Positions 11,169-25,330 of a stretch of DNA of 64,000 bases are shown in pieces (positions within the stretch are counted from its first letter, which is position 1; every line of letters starts with the position of its first letter). The notes beneath the pieces were generated by a model. The model saw only the letters and a list, made by a program, of their open reading frames with translations. It did no database searches and was not told where the DNA came from. Position numbers and translations under genes: made by a program. Source of the DNA: Agrocybe praecox (taxonomy: Eukaryota; Basidiomycota; Agaricomycetes; Agaricales; Agrocybaceae); the NCBI GenBank assembly GCA_964017145.1, contig OZ024847.1, forward strand, positions 3,224,001 to 3,288,000, in the 5' to 3' direction.

Positions 11169-13600
11169 TCATACTGCAAACCAAACCGTAGTCAAAATAC
11201 GTACATCCTTTTCATCAATAGAGGCAGAAGAAGGCCGTTTAGACCCTGCGCTCGTCGGAGGTTGTGAAATTGAAGTTGAAGTTGAGGTTGAGACTGAAGT
11301 TAAAGTTGGGAAAGTCTCATGTCCCATGATGGAAAGACGCGAGACGTATCGAGGCAGTTGACGACGTTGGGAATCAATGGGTAGGGTCATAAATTCCATA
11401 TCACGATATTTTAATATGAAGTTAAGAATGGCCCGTTGGAATGCTTCGTGGACATATTCTGAGTGAGTTCGCAAGTCGCTGTTTTCGAGGCAGTGTGGGG
11501 AGTGACGAATAGTAGCGGATAATATGATGAGCAAGTGCTTCAGTGGCTCGAAGGACGAGTGTAAGAAAAAAGTAGGCCAGGTTGACGTGTTTAATAGGGC
11601 TGTTATAAATATGTGACGATCGCTAATATTGCCTGTTATACATGACCATAGGGTTACATCCATAGGCTCGTCTGGGAGAGGTTGCATAGGCTTTGCGAAC
11701 ATGAGCCAAAGAGCAACAAGCCAGTAGATTGATTCAGCGTCGTGATGGAGCTCGTGCCTCTGACAAGGCGCCTGGGACAGGTTCTGCGCTGCTGTATGCG
11801 GATCCAGGTAGAGAGATCCCAGATCGTCAAATTCCTTCGCGCGTTGGGGGTGGAGTTGGGCGTAACGTGTAGGCGCCATGGGCATGGGGGGGAAAAGAAG
11901 AGAATCAAAACAGTTTTTGTCGTTAATCTGGGGATACGGTTGGCCGTGCTGGATAGCTCTCGCCATGAAAAGTGGTGTTCCCTAAGAAAGAAATAAAGGT
12001 TTGACAGAGGAAATCGCAATGCTGAGGAGAACTAACCGTTCGACAGTCATTCTCTGCACGATCGTTCTTTACATCTAACCGCTCTGATCGATTGAAGTCG
12101 ATGAGGATTACATTAGTTTGGCAGGGATTTGAACTGAGGTTCTTTTCTGGTAAGGATTTAATATGATGTATGAAATGACAATTCGACGTACCTTTCTCCG
12201 AGAAGATGTTTGACAAAGCAGATATCATCAGGCTTTTGGAGAGCAGCATTATCCCCCACACTCGAAGCATCGTCCACTTCCGCTTGTTTGCATAGGTTGT
12301 CCGGGACCACCAGGATATTGCCCACACTGATATCGCGATGAAGGACGTTACACTTGTTCCTGAGGTACCTTGTCACTGAGAAACGTTACAATGTGAACGA
12401 CGTGGGTGGGCCAGATATAATCAAATACTAACCTTCCAAAAGGTCGAATGCAGCCTCCAGCATACCTTTGACAGTCTTGATGCCTAAAAACGGGAAACCA
12501 TTCTGCTCAAATCCTAAACGACGCTTTATCCTAGGACTGCTGGCCTTGGGCAAGTCCCAACTCTCATCGTGGACGAGCTTGATCACACCAGGCACGAAAC
12601 CATCTGCATGAATATATTTGAGAATTTCCGGCTCATTGAACCGGCTTTCTCCACAGTATTGGTCTTTGATTACCCTTAGCATCCCGTCCTTCATCTTCAT
12701 GGGCTGTCCCAGTTCAGAATGTACAACAAACACGTAGGTGCACGATCCAAATGGCGAGCTGGCATATTTGAGTTCGAGGGCTGAAAATTCCGATGGCTCT
12801 TGACCTGGATTCTTACGGATAGACAGGGTATAGAGGCAGGTTTGTGCGACATCGTTGTACGTCACTTTGTAGTGTTCATCCTTGAGTGTACCAGGATCGT
12901 AGAGATGATATATCAATGCAAAGAGGAGGGACAACAATCGCTCGTCGGTAAATTGAAGTTTGGTGCGATATATGCCTTTTCCAGTGATTCCAGCTAAGAA
13001 AGTGATGCTGTCTTCGTCGATAAGAAGGCCATGAACAATATAAAGATCGGGATGGGCTAGAATCAGATAATGAATGTACGACACGGCTTGCTTGAGTTGA
13101 TCCTCCTTCGTTTTCTCTGAGAGTGCGACCTCTCCAACAAGATGAATCAATCCCCATGATTTAACTTTGCGCTCATCATTAGGTGACCAGTCGCCTTCAA
13201 AAGCTGCTACAAGTGCAGGCTTGCACGAAGTATGAGTGAAATGGTTAGGTTGAACTTCCCTTTCTGTCAATTTAATTCGCAATAAAGGTTTCCCTGGAAG
13301 AACACAAGTTAAATTAGAGCTGCATCCCATTGAATGACCATTTCACCCACGATTCCGTGGCATGTCACTGATGTACTGAGACATTTCCATGGCACAAGCG
13401 ACAAAAGTCTCCCCATCTTGGATAGTTGTCCATTGTTGTTCTTTAATGCAATTTAATTGGGACTTTCGCTCGAGGCCATAATTTAGATATGCATAATAAT
13501 CTTCAGAGTTGACGTCCGAGATCGAGGCACCGATGGGTTGGCCTGAAACCTCTTCTGTTTGAGTTGGAGATGATAGGTGACTTACGTGAAGTGCCGACAT
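11169..13600 (-). CDS. Fungal-type protein kinase, FunK1 family
   Basis: There are five exons (13600-13351, 13293-12433, 12375-12192, 12133-12037, 11981-11169), giving 734 residues. Diagnostic motifs are HRDISVGNIL (residues 383-392), LIDFN (442-446), then RTGTPLFMARAI across an exon joint, and HHDAESIYWLVALW, the family's version of the kinase C-lobe. FunK1 kinases are expanded in mushroom-forming fungi and are thought to act in multicellular development, but their substrates are unknown. The DFG position reads DFN; the metal-binding Asp is kept. The C-terminus has a Ser/Thr run (TSVSTSTSTSISQ). The start is uncertain: 13600 is the first in-frame ATG of the last exon I can trace upstream, and another 5' exon is possible because family members usually have a longer N-terminus. 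Confidence 0.85.
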
Positions 13601-15299
13601 GGGAGTAGTGAACGCACCGCTAGCAGTCGTCGTCCTCCTGTGGTCGGTCCAGTCCTTTATCAAGTGTCGTTACAGCTGAGTAATAGTCTTCGTTCGTCTG
13701 GTTAAGAGAAAATATAGCCAAGCACCCCGCGTCCAATTGCTGTCAAGTCTGAATTGCTGAATTGCTAACTTCCAAAGGTTTTCAAGAACGGTAGCCTCCC
13801 CAGAAATAAATCAATTGGTTGCTTTCCAGAGGATAAATATTTCTTAGAGTTTCAGTGAATGATATACTCGACGGAGACAAGAAGAAAGAGTTGTAGACTT
13901 GGTGAGGGCTATCATGACAATGAGTAGGTGATCAAAGCGTGATGCATTGATGTGTCTCGCTTAAGCGAGTCATCGAAAACTTGTTTTGCTGCTTCAATGC
14001 CTCCTCATCGACCCTCTCTCCCATCCAGGCTACAGTACGACGACAAGTCCAACGTCTATTCGACCATCCAACGCAACCCCACTTTTCAAATCTAGAGTGC
14101 CCACGCAGTGCGCCGCCTTGGCCAATAAATGACTAGGCAACGCGTGTTTTGAGACAGGATGGGACGGCAATGGAGGCCTGATATGACGGGGCGCGACGAG
14201 TAGGCGACAGAGAGTGAACAAAAGACGAGTAAATACAGGCTGTGCGAGACGCTGCCACGCCTGCACCTCTGGGTTTGTCGTTGTCCTCATCGACGGCGCA
14301 CCAATTTTTTTCTATCCGTGTCTATTCCTTTGTACTTTTTACTTCTCTTATTTTCTCTCCAATACATACATAGTCTATACTTCTATCTGTTATTCATAAT
14401 AATTTGCTTTAATACACTTCTCCGAATATGTTTGCCTTGGCTCGGTACAGCGCTGGGTTTAATATCATGACTCCTGTGCACGTTCACATCAATTGCCGAT
14501 CGCGACCCGCCGAAAGAAAAAAGTTTTTGTCAATGACACTGGGTTCATTTTCAGCAGCCGTTATTGTCTCTGTAGGCACTACTTCGAGTAGGGTAACCAC
14601 AGCTTCTCCACTGCCGTAAACATAACCTGGACAAAACAGAAAGAATTCAGGCCAATCATGAGTAAAGTTTTGAATCATTCTTCCGTAGATAAGAGCTCAC
14701 CAAACGCTGCAAAGACCAAGAAGAGGTTTCCTTCATGTGGCTTGATTAATCAATGTGTTTTCAAGAACACCCAAGTTTGAAAGAAATTAGAATGCACTAC
14801 TTGAGAGTCCAAAGCCCACTTAAGTGGTAGTTGTAAAGAAGGATACGCCACAAGTATATATACTGGTCATTTTGATATATTTGTCGCGCCTGATGATTGT
14901 TTGACAGAGATTTGTAAACTTGAGTAGGCTTGAGTTTAACTTGGAAACAAAACTCTGAGCATCGCAGCGCAGCCCCACTGCCTTAAGCCAAGGTTTGATC
15001 GTCGATGACTGGCAAAAACTAATTTTGGTTGAGTCATAGTACTGCAAAGTGCGAGCAAAGATTCAATAGCTATCGTGGCTTTCCGAGACCAGGCTTAAAA
15101 ATTCTGGTTGAGCTGCCAAAAAAAAAAAAAACGAAAACAAGAAAACAATAATGCATCATTGAGCGTCTAAGGAAGGTTGATAGGAAAGGTACTTGAAGTA
15201 ACAAATATGGACAAATGCTGACATAACATGTTCTCACCTTATACTGGAATCCCAGCGTGTATTTATAGCAATTTACGCTTAGACCTAAGCTTCCTAACA
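13601..15299. other. Intergenic, long, no supported gene
   Basis: Upstream region of the FunK1 gene (-) and of the M14 gene (+), which diverge. Open frames such as 14030-14290 on the minus strand are short, low in complexity and without recognisable family. A 13-nt A run lies near 15120-15132. An unfound 5' exon of the FunK1 gene could lie in the left part. Confidence 0.4.
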
Positions 15300-17021
15300 A
15301 TGTCCTTGCGATGGTTACTTTTTTCTTGTTTACTGGGATGTAGCCTTTGCGAACAACAGATCCTACAAAATACAGTCAACAAAGACGGAATTCTGAGGAG
15401 ATTCGAAGTGGAATCTCTGGCAGACGTATTGTCGGTTGCTGAGGTGAATTAAGAGTTTTGAAATGTTTTTATTTTACTAAAGGTCTATAGGAATACAATC
15501 TTGATATCTGGCATACAACGGACAAATTTGTGGACATATACTCGCCTCCTGATGAGCCGTTATTACCAGAAGAATTGGCTGGGATGCCACATACAGTGAC
15601 ATCCATACCAACAAGAATTCCGACTGCAAGGCGCCTTCAAGCAGATTGGGAAGCGCAATCCTTGACAAATTCATCTTTTCATGACCATTATCACCCACTG
15701 GATGAAGTACATTCATTCTTGAAACAATTGTCTGGGACCCACTCGAATGCTATGCAGCTCAGAACGATTGGGCAAAGCGCAGAGGGCAAGGATATTTTCG
15801 CGTTATCAATATCAAGTGGAGACTACCCAGATAAAGATGATACAGGAAAGAAGAAGAAGAAGAAGAAAGGCAAGAGAGCCGTTCCGCACAGCGGAGAAAA
15901 GATGGGCTTTGTTATCGTCGGGGCACAACATGCTAGAGAGGTGCGTAGTTAACCATCCTTCGTACTTTATTATTATTTCGTTAACAATTTTTACTTCAGT
16001 GGGTTGCAACGGCCACATCTATCTACCTCGCACATGCGCTCGTAGCCAATCGCTCAGAATCCCATTCTATGTCGAATCTTCTCGCACATTTTGTGGGTCT
16101 GGTTATCTTTGTGGAGCCAAACTTTACCTGATATTTTTAACAGGATTTCCACATTGTACCTGTCCCAAATCCAGATGGTTATGCGTATACTTGGGAAGAA
16201 GATAGATACTGGTACAAGAACCGCCAGATTATTGGTCCGTACGAGAAGTGTGTTGGTGTGGACATGAATAGGTGTGTGCATTGGTAACCTTTAGAGGCAT
16301 TAAACTAAATCGAGCGAATAGAAATTGGGCACGTTCGTTATATTTTGTTGCCTTTCATTATCGCTGATCCAATTTTCAGGGATTTAAGTGGAAAGCACAC
16401 GCCATCGACCGAGGTCTCTGGCAGAAAGACGATACAAAACCACGACAGCCGACTAATCCATGCTCACATTGGTATCCTGGTACGAGGCCATTCGAGGCGC
16501 CAGAGGTGAATAATCTTGCCAATTGGGTGGCTACGCTGCCCAACGTCGTTGGCTTTATCGACCTGAGAAGTTATGGGCAAATGCGTATGTTCCGTTTTCG
16601 CTACATAGCCCCTGATATTGATAACAACCTCCAGTCTCCTCTCCGTATTCCTATACATGCAATCGGCTGCCGAAGGATGCGGAGGACCAAATCGAGGCTG
16701 CTTTTGGGGCGTCACATGCACTAAACTCTGTTCACGGAACATATTTCCGAGCAGGTGCATTGTGTTCGATGCTCTACGCTGCTCCCGGAAACATCGTCGA
16801 TTGGATGTACGCTCGTGAGGCCATCAAATATTCTTATGTTGCTCATCTGCGTGACACTGGAACGGTACGTTGCGTTTATTCGTTCTATTACCGCGTCTAA
16901 TCTTATATTCTAGTACGGTTTTTCCCTGCCTGAGAAATGGATTCGGCCAACAGGAGAAGAAACTGCTAGTTTAGTGGAGTATTTGGCAAAGTTTATTGCA
17001 AAACAGGCCAAAAGTGTGTAG
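15300..17021 (+). CDS. M14 metallocarboxypeptidase-like protein (Ecm14 type), probably inactive
   Basis: There are eight exons (15300-15443, 15491-15940, 16000-16092, 16144-16271, 16322-16328, 16380-16584, 16635-16864, 16914-17021), giving 454 residues. An N-terminal signal peptide (MSLRWLLFSCLLGCSLC) predicts secretion. After a propeptide, the zinc carboxypeptidase fold begins; HARE (195-198) gives two zinc ligands, and YWYKNR and MNRNW match substrate-binding positions. The third zinc ligand, His in the usual IHSY motif, is Arg337 (IDLRSYGQM). The usual catalytic Glu before LRD is His413 (AHLRDTGTYGF). Loss of both suggests a pseudo-enzyme, as in the Ecm14 branch linked to the fungal cell wall. 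A Lys run (GKKKKKKKGK) sits in a loop. Exon 5 is a 7-nt microexon followed by an intron with a GC donor; both are inferred from the MNRNWGFKW frame. Confidence 0.85.
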
Positions 17022-17383
17022 TTATCTTCCTCTCTAGTGAATGTGCCATAAAATTGCACTTTATTAATTTCAGGGGAATTCTGAACCTGTATCCTGAGGA
17101 TCTCTTTTTACACTTCCTTTTTTCTTCGGATACGCTATTGTTTGATAGTGCCTCTTCTCGTTCCGCATACCTTTACCCTTTGATCTGTTGTCGATGTATC
17201 TGTAGGCATATTACTAACCGTTTAGAGATTGGCATTGATGAGGGCAAACCTCGCGATTTATTTCTCGCGTAGATTGTCCTTTTGTACTATTATCTGTATC
17301 GCGACAATCATTGTGTCTGTAAATTGTGTTCATTAAAAAGCAAACATGCAGATTTTACTGCGTTTTCTAAGATATGTTTGGCT
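17022..17383. other. 3' intergenic between convergent genes
   Basis: This separates the M14 stop from the SDR stop on the other strand. It is T/A-rich with no gene seen. Confidence 0.45.
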
Positions 17384-18596
17384 TTACTCGTCAAAGCTTA
17401 CGCCTCTCGTAACATCTGAGTATGAATCGAGCGCGCTTAGTACCTTGTTTATCTTATTCCTCACGTCTGTCTCTGCATCGTTCCCCAAAATCAGATAATT
17501 AGGCCATGGTCGACCCTTGGCGACTCCTTCTCCTTTGACGACATCTACAATCGCTTCTGCGGCCTTGTCGGGGTCACCTTTCTCTGTACCGGCGATTGAG
17601 CCAAACCGTGTATGACTACGTTCTCGTAGGTCATCGTATGCGGAAATCTGGTTCTCCAAAAAGTATTTTTGCCCATAGATGCCTTCAGTTTTGAATGCGC
17701 CTGGTTCGACCAGAAGAACCTTGATGTTGAATGGCGACAGTTCGATCATTAGGTTTTCCGTTACAGCTACGAAAGGGTTAGGCAGATTATTGGCTAATTG
17801 GAGCGATATAAACGTTACCATGCACCGCAGCTTTAGATGCTGCATAATGTCCTAACATGCATGGATCAGGAAAGTCGACAAATCTCATCGAGCGTGTGTG
17901 AATATTTACCGAGTCCCTGGTCACTTTATTCAGAATAAATTCCTTATAATGGTTGAAAAAGACGTACCGGAAGCTCAGGTATCCACGCGGATCGACTTCC
18001 AACGACGACGACGCAGCTATCGCTACTTTGTCTCAAGTAGGGTAGAGTCACAGTTGTCACATCTAGGACGCCAAAAACATTGGTCTCAAACTGTCGGCGT
18101 AATAGCTTTGATCTAATCGGAATGATTAAAAAGTTCTCAATTTACCAGACCGACTTACCCTCCCTCTTCCATGAGACCCGGAAGGCCGTATCCTAAGATA
18201 AAACCAGTGAGTTCGCGCCAATAGTAAGAACACACATAAACCCCAACCCGCATTATTCACGAGAATGTCTATACGACCCCAGAATTTTACTGCTTGGTCG
18301 ATTTGAGCCTTTATCTTCTCTTCTCCGTCTGTAACGTCGAGAGCCAAAGGCCGAACCCTGTCCTTGTTCTTGATGTCCGATTCTATTATGGATTGCTCTA
18401 GTTTCTCTAGTGAACGCGCAGCAGCTATTACACGATCTCCTCGAGCAACTGCCTGAGTCATGAGACGCTTCCCAAAGCCTGAAGAGGCACCTGTACGACT
18501 AAACAATTAATACTTTGAACGCGCGTGTCAAGATATAGAGGATCGACCTGTAATTAACCAAACCTTCGAATTGTCTGAAAATGAAGATGACTGCAT
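17384..18596 (-). CDS. Short-chain dehydrogenase/reductase (classical SDR)
   Basis: There are seven exons (18596-18548, 18490-18242, 18192-18159, 18112-17968, 17916-17910, 17851-17819, 17766-17384), giving 299 residues. It is an NAD(P)-dependent oxidoreductase with a Rossmann fold. TGASSGFG (16-23) is the cofactor loop, split by intron 1. ALDVTD and NNAG (95-98) follow, and the catalytic pair lies in YAASK (Tyr164, Lys168). VEPGAFKT follows the active site as in the classical group. The substrate cannot be inferred; Arg residues after the Gly-rich loop (AARSLEKLE) suggest NADP(H). Exon 5 is a 7-nt microexon giving Gly-Leu-Gly just before HYAASK; without it the frame breaks. The gene converges on the M14 gene. 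Confidence 0.88.
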
Positions 18597-19072
18597 TTTG
18601 GATATACAGGAAAGGCGATATCTTGCGGCTCTGACTGAAGTCTTGCTCGTGTCCTTAAATAGGTCCTTCAATAACGCCGGCTCCCCTCACGATGATGACT
18701 AGTCTTTTCGGCATTAGGCGATCTAACTGCCGGATTATTGCTTTGCCGAGTACCCCGCAAAGACTTGCAAAGGCGGCGAGGCGCAGTGAAAGAGTTGAAG
18801 ACAATAGCAGATTATCGACAAGTCAGGTGCTCATAAATGATGCGCGTTGGTAATACTAATTGATATTCTACTGATGTATCAACGTGTCGTGAGAACGGCG
18901 GGCTGTTTGGCTTTCACAAAAGTAAACTCTTCCAGCCTTGCCTGAGGTGCCAATGGCAACAGTTAGATAAAGCGATTATTTCATGATTTATGGATTAAAA
19001 ACAGGTGCAATGACAAGTAGAAAAATGGGCATCTTTGGTGCCAGTGAGAGCCAAGGAATGGGGCACTCTTCG
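18597..19072. other. Intergenic, SDR promoter and GH1 3' end
   Basis: Both flanking genes run leftwards. No coding exon or repeat is supported here. Confidence 0.4.
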
Positions 19073-21800
<2,728 letters not shown>

Positions 21801-21871
21801 CGAAGATATCAATGGATGAACTCAACAGTCTGAGCTGAAGTGATCGATTAGACTTTGGTAAAAGGTATTCA

Positions 21872-21882
21872 TTTTATATATA
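21872..21882 (-). promoter_or_regulatory. Possible TATA box of the GH1 gene
   Basis: Read on the minus strand this is TATATATAAAA, about 70 nt upstream of the GH1 start codon. Position and sequence fit a TATA element; this is inference only. Confidence 0.4.
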
Positions 21883-22158
21883 CGCAAAGAAAGGTCCTTC
21901 GACTTCTTGACTAGTATACGTTGGGGCCTCCAATCTCCTGCAATGAGTTCTGGTCATGAGAGGTCATGAGATGGTGTTCATTTGCCATGTGACTGGCACG
22001 GACCGACGTCGGCCAGCTTCTGTGAAATGCATGAGAACATACATAACTTAAGCAGCATTGCCCTGCGTTGTCTTCAGGTCGCCAAACAATTTTAGAAGCA
22101 TCAATGAGCATAGAAGATCATCTTAGTCTCCTTATACGCGAAATTTGAGAGATGATCA

Positions 22159-22168
22159 ATTCGATGCC

Positions 22169-22172
<4 letters not shown>
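22159..22172. repeat. Target-site duplication of the LINE, left copy
   Basis: ATTCGATGCCATAT is repeated exactly at 22809-22822. The two copies bracket the LINE remnant and its poly(A) tract. Confidence 0.88.
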
Positions 22173-22205
<33 letters not shown>

Positions 22206-22808
22206 AATCGTATTTTACGTCCTTTGAGGCCGCGCCTTATGTAGGACATCTAGCTACTTATTTCTGTCTACAATGTCCGTGAGATGTGTCTGACTCTACG
22301 ACTACAGAGGGCCTCCTTTGGAGAGCTCGGGCTTGCAATGCAAGCATTGTTATGGGGAATGTACTACTACTGACTAATGGGTGTGTAATGTATTATTAGT
22401 GTATTAATTGCGTAGCCTGTATGTAGTTACGGGGGTGGGGACTCTGGGGAGGGAAAGATATATACATGGTAATTATATACAGAAAAAAGGAAGTATGTTA
22501 CATATGTCAGAGGGTCGTTCTTCAGTTTGGTGGGATTTCTTCCGGGGGCAGCTCAACGTCGCCGTGTGAGTCGTCGAAACGGTGTGTATCTTTTATGAAG
22601 GCGAAGAGGTTTCGTATGGCCGTGGGATCATTGAGGAGGGCTGTGTTGATGTCTTTCCCTGGTCCAAGTACTCGTTTGAGTTCCCTTCTCTGCGCCGTGT
22701 AGGCTTCACAATGTTTGAGGTAGTGTCTGACTGTTTCTGGGTTACAATTGCATTGCGGGCATGTTGGGGTGTCTGCAAGCTTGAATCTGTGTAGATAAGC
22801 TTGGAGTG
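22172..22808 (-). mobile_element. 5'-truncated LINE (non-LTR retrotransposon) with poly(A) tail
   Basis: On the minus strand a coding tail (22806-22522) ends in a stop and reads through TPTCPQCNCNPETVRHYL and KHCEAYTAQRRELKRVLG. This is the CxxC-H-C segment at the C-terminus of many fungal LINE reverse transcriptases. It is followed by about 300 nt of 3' UTR and a tail of 33 T on the plus strand (22172-22204), i.e. poly(A). A 14-bp target-site duplication flanks it. The reverse transcriptase domain itself is missing, so the copy is dead on arrival. It landed some 60 bp beyond the stop of the FAD monooxygenase gene that ends at 22884 and may supply part of that gene's 3' end. Confidence 0.88.
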
Positions 22809-22822
22809 ATTCGATGCCATAT
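22809..22822. repeat. Target-site duplication of the LINE, right copy
   Basis: This is the same 14 bases as 22159-22172. No mismatch means the insertion is fairly recent. Confidence 0.88.
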
Positions 22823-22883
22823 GTTCACTGTGATAGACTCGAAAAAGGAGATTCAACGACGGTAATGAATGACATAAACGGAC

Positions 22884-24624
22884 CTATTCCTCGCTTTGCA
22901 ATATTTCCAAGGCCCGCAATCTTTCCACTTCTGCTGATTCTTTCCAGACCCATTCCAACTCCTGCCTGAATTCTTGGAGTAGTGCTGACAATTTCTCCAT
23001 AGGTACGTCTTTGTCTCCTTCTTTGACGTCCTCGAACCCGGGACCAAGCAACTGGCAAAGATTTCCGCATAATCTAGACTTTTGTAGTGCTCCATTACCG
23101 ATGGGACGACGAACTGCGTCATAAATCTCTGCAATCCTCGGTACTGTTGCACTTGTACGCCGGCCATCGGCAATGAGACTCGAGATAATGTACGCATCCT
23201 GTAACAGCAAAATATAATAATGAGAAGAAAGTGGATACACATTTAAGTTGGCTAACCTCTATCGCTTGACCGGCTCCCATGCCTTGATGTGGTGTCATAG
23301 CATGAGCCTTTGAAACCCCATAAGGTACATAAAAAGAACAATGTCTGTTAGACTCACCGCATCGCCGGCAAGTATGATTCTACCACCTGAGTAACGTTGC
23401 AGGGGAACGAGTGCACGAATGACCCATTTTGTTAAATTGTGGCCGCACTGCAGCGAAGTAAAATAAATAAGAATTTGTAGGCAATGAGAAAGACACGAAC
23501 TTGGATTAAAGCTTGGACCTCATCTTCCCAACCCGCAAAATTTGCCAACAACTCTTCTTGCGTGCAGGAAGAAGACAGAGGTCCATCATGAATGGTCCCT
23601 TCTTTGGACAAATCTTTAGTAAAGAAAACGCAGTTGACGAGTTTGCCCTGTGACACAGGATAAACAATTATATGCTATAAGGGCCAAAATCTTCAGTGAA
23701 ACACTTCAGGATAAAACAATCGAGCTCGACCTTAGATTTTCCGACGTACTTCACACGCAAATATCAGCATAACGAGCCTAGGAATTGGGCGTAGTTACAC
23801 ACCATTATAGGAACTTTCATGGCTCGATGCCCTGGGAATCGGGATTCTAGCTTTCCTGTGGGGATAAGCGCACGATATGCTATATCTCCGGACCACACTG
23901 GGTGAATAGATGGTGAATGTACTCCCTGTTTTTCCAAAAATATTCTTCTGACAACAGAGTTGATACCATCCATCGCTATGAGCAGGTCGCAGGTCGCTTT
24001 GTGGCCATTCGAGAACATAAGGCTGACCTCCGCGTCAGCTTCATCGTAGGAGACAAGACGATGCGATAAATGAAGCTGGCCGACCATCTGACTCATGATG
24101 GCTTGTTGTAGCTGACCACGATGAAACCTCAATGCGCTACCTGATGAGTCGGTGAGCCGAGATTCTGAGGGTATAGATAAATGCATACCTTCGGTGGTCA
24201 GATCTTGGACATGGACTCCCTCCTGCTGGTCACTTTTTCGCACATGAAAGAAGATCTCTAGATTACTATGAGTACTAAGTAGTCAGTCAGTTAATCCATG
24301 AAGGAAGTACGTGTCGAATTGTCGGGAGCTTGAGGCAGCAGTCGAAGCAAATTCTTCTCCAACCCCAACGCCTTGAAAACGTCCCAAGTCCGAGGCCAAA
24401 CATTTATCCCAGCGCCAATTTCCGATATGCTGGAAGCAGCTTCGTAAATGTTGATCTCCAAGTTCTGTTGTTTGGCTAGAAATCCCAGCCCGGAGGATAG
24501 AGATAAGCCGCCGATTCCCGCGCCTCTGTAAGGAATGTCAGTTGAAGATGGTCCGTTAAGATCAAACAATAGAAACCAACACAATGGCCAGACGCAGCGG
24601 TTTAGTCGAGTGAGTTCCATCCAT
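22884..24624 (-). CDS. FAD-dependent monooxygenase, salicylate hydroxylase-like (copy A)
   Basis: There are nine exons (24624-24581, 24525-24311, 24257-24189, 24140-23803, 23748-23731, 23674-23501, 23447-23358, 23307-23257, 23198-22884), giving 437 residues. It belongs to the class A flavin monooxygenases that hydroxylate aromatic or polyketide-like substrates with NAD(P)H and O2. Motifs are the dinucleotide fold GAGIGG split by intron 1, the DG motif CDLLIAMDGINSVVRR, and the FAD-ribityl motif GDAAHAMTPHQGMGAGQ assembled over three exons. Exon 5 is only 18 nt (YVGKSK). Neighbour copy B has the same exon plan, so this is a tandem duplication. The substrate is not deducible. No membrane anchor is seen. 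The start at 24624 (MDGTHSTKPLRLAIV) puts the Gly motif at the usual distance from the N-terminus. Confidence 0.9.
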
Positions 24625-25330
24625 TTCTCTCTGAAGAATTTAGAGTCCAAATGCAAAAAGGACGGAGGAAAGAATAGAAACGGCCCACTCGGTCGGAGCG
24701 CAGTAAGCCAAACTTTTGTTCAAATTTGAATCACCCACATGTATATTTTTACGTCCACTCTCACACAACCGCCATCCCATGCAAGCAGATGTTTTCCAGA
24801 TATATGCGCAGCAGCAGCAGACTCCTGGATATGAACTTGTATGGCACTGTAATGTGGCCGTTTGTTCACCAAAAACCATTGAATATTAGAACTTCACATT
24901 CATTTATAGGTCCTTCAGTATGTCCTTCAGTCGGGCTGAGAGGCGTCCAATGTCGGGAATTTTTACGGAGCGAATCAAGATCGTTTACTGTCGATAGTTA
25001 TTAGTTCATGTTCAAACGATTTGGAAGACTACCAGTGCTACAGAAGAGTCGGTACTGCGTGGTGTCGGCATTGGCATGTGGCTGTGAACCGTGAGCGCGT
25101 GAGCACAAAGCACGTGATGTAAGAATCCTGACGCGTCGGGACGCGTTGTGACTGTGCTAAGATTGAATTCTAACTTGACACTTTTCCAGAAATTTACTGG
25201 TGCTGCATAGGTATGGTGTACCTGATCGTACATATATTAAACCAGGAAGTAAGGTACGATACAGTAAATAAGAACATACGAATAAAATTACTCATAGTAG
25301 ACGTGAAATACTCAGCCGTCTATCGAACAT
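24625..25330. other. Intergenic between the FAD monooxygenase copies
   Basis: This holds the promoter of copy A and the 3' end of copy B. No supported gene was found. Confidence 0.45.

Noticed and set aside
14030..14290. 86-codon minus-strand frame rich in Leu and Arg
   Set aside because: No splice context, no domain, no neighbouring exons; typical of chance frames in GC-balanced DNA.
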